Source of the DNA: an uncultured Bacteroidales bacterium
GTDB lineage: Bacteria > Bacteroidota > Bacteroidia > Bacteroidales > Muribaculaceae
Assembly: GCA_949285735.1 (NCBI GenBank)
Contig: CASEAQ010000004.1
Location: forward strand, 7,888 to 71,887
DNA: 64,000 bases
Direction of reading: 5' to 3'
The notes below the pieces were generated by a model. It worked only from the letters and a program-made list of their open reading frames with translations. It was not told the origin of the DNA and searched no databases. Positions 63,399 to 64,000 of the stretch are shown here, one piece after another. The position numbers were made by a program, and so were the translations under genes. Positions within the stretch are counted from its first letter, which is position 1. Each line of letters starts with the position of its first letter.

Positions 63399-64000
63399 TT
63401 ATTTACGTTTGCTTTTGTGGTAGCCTATCGCCGAGCGCACACAGCGGAATCCGATGAAGGAGCGTTGTTCGTTTTGGTATTCCCACATACGCAGGTCGCT
63501 GCGCACGTTGTGAGCCACATCTTTCCACGAGCCGCCGCGCACCACTTTGCGCTTCATCCGGTAAGGGTCTTCGATTGCGGCATTGTATCGATATTCGGGG
63601 TTCAAGTCCGAGGTGCGTTCGCTCATGCTTTCGGTGTAGGCTGTCGAAGTCCACTCGCTCACGTTGCCAGCCATGTCGAACAGACCAAACTCGTTGGCAT
63701 CGTATGTGCCGACTTGTGAAGTAATGATGTTGCCGTCGCGCACGTAATTGCCCTCCTGTGGCTTGAAGTTGGCATAGAAGCAACCTTCGTTCTCGTCGAT
63801 GGGCAAATCACCCTCCCACGGGAACTTGTTCTTGTCGATGCCGGCGCGGGCGGCATATTCCCACTCTGCCTCGGTGGGCAGGCGGTAGGGCTCGACGTAA
63901 ACCCCTTGTGCGCCAAGTGCGCGTTTGAGGTATGACGTGCGCCAAGCGCAGAAGGCATTGGCTTGTTCCCAGCTTACGCCCACCACGGGGAAGTCGTTGT
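63399..64000 (-). CDS. gldK: T9SS ring lipoprotein GldK/PorK (partial, runs off the window)
   Basis: This is the C-terminal 200 residues of GldK, continuing beyond position 64000. It has the formylglycine-generating-enzyme-like fold: NDFPVVGVSWEQANAFCAWR, YRLPTEAEWEYAARAG, GLFDMAGNVSEWTST and RVVRGGSW-like KVVRGGSWKD, ending FIGFRCVRSAIG. In T9SS this fold is structural, forming the ring with GldN, not enzymatic. The start codon and lipoprotein signal lie outside. It is upstream of gldL in the usual gldK-L-M-N order. Confidence 0.93.
   Translation of the reverse strand, partial: NDFPVVGVSWEQANAFCAWRTSYLKRALGAQGVYVEPYRLPTEAEWEYAARAGIDKNKFPWEGDLPIDENEGCFYANFKPQEGNYVRDGNIITSQVGTYDANEFGLFDMAGNVSEWTSTAYTESMSERTSDLNPEYRYNAAIEDPYRMKRKVVRGGSWKDVAHNVRSDLRMWEYQNEQRSFIGFRCVRSAIGYHKSKRK

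Overview
The window comes from a gut-type member of the Bacteroidales, most likely near Muribaculaceae; the family placement is inference from gene content and style. The signs are a type IX secretion (T9SS) gldKLMN block, SusC/SusD/SusE-like outer membrane proteins, secreted proteins with T9SS-type C-terminal tails, GH33/GH20/GH92 glycan hydrolases, and repeated Bacteroidetes-type promoters (TTG, 19-20 nt, TAnnTTTG). No rRNA, tRNA, CRISPR array or conventional transposase gene was seen.

Layout. 1-9 kb: a secreted metallophosphatase, then a minus-strand operon of three secreted T9SS-type proteins, one an M6 metalloprotease. 9.3-15.4 kb: M20 deacylase plus CPA2 antiporter, then argS behind a triplicated promoter/palindrome, then a BI-1 protein. 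15.5-22.4 kb: an orphan XRE regulator, M16-like protein, kdsB, NfeD protease, GNAT, MscS channel and AraC regulator. 22.4-27.6 kb: a TolC/EmrA/EmrB-type efflux operon bracketed by two AraC regulators. 27.6-30.6 kb: prfB with its programmed frameshift, argB and fabI. 30.7-40.4 kb: a proline-rich exported protein, a possible small RNA, a sialidase and a SusC-SusD-SusE locus. 40.6-53.2 kb: valS, DUF805 protein, subtilase, TonB receptor, GH92 and L31. 53.4-64 kb: a tatC remnant, GH20, a tyrosine phosphatase, a nitroreductase/DUF2520/kdsC operon, YbjQ and gldN-M-L-K (gldK runs off the end).

How they fit together. The gld genes make the T9SS that would export the tailed proteases and Fn3/PKD proteins. 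Sialidase, hexosaminidase and mannosidase suit host N-glycan or mucin foraging, with SusCDE as a glucan-type uptake complex. kdsB and kdsC serve Kdo/LPS synthesis; argB and the M20 enzyme serve arginine synthesis.

The most striking feature is in valS. A 493-bp cassette bounded by perfect 32-bp inverted repeats and coding for a DUF559/Vsr-like nuclease domain sits in frame inside the editing-domain region of valyl-tRNA synthetase. The essential gene stays open and carries about 164 extra residues. Other notable items are a 95-100-bp double-palindrome repeat family, a MITE-like family with GAAGCTGTTT ends, a 5'-truncated tatC, and an amber codon directly before the start of the efflux permease.
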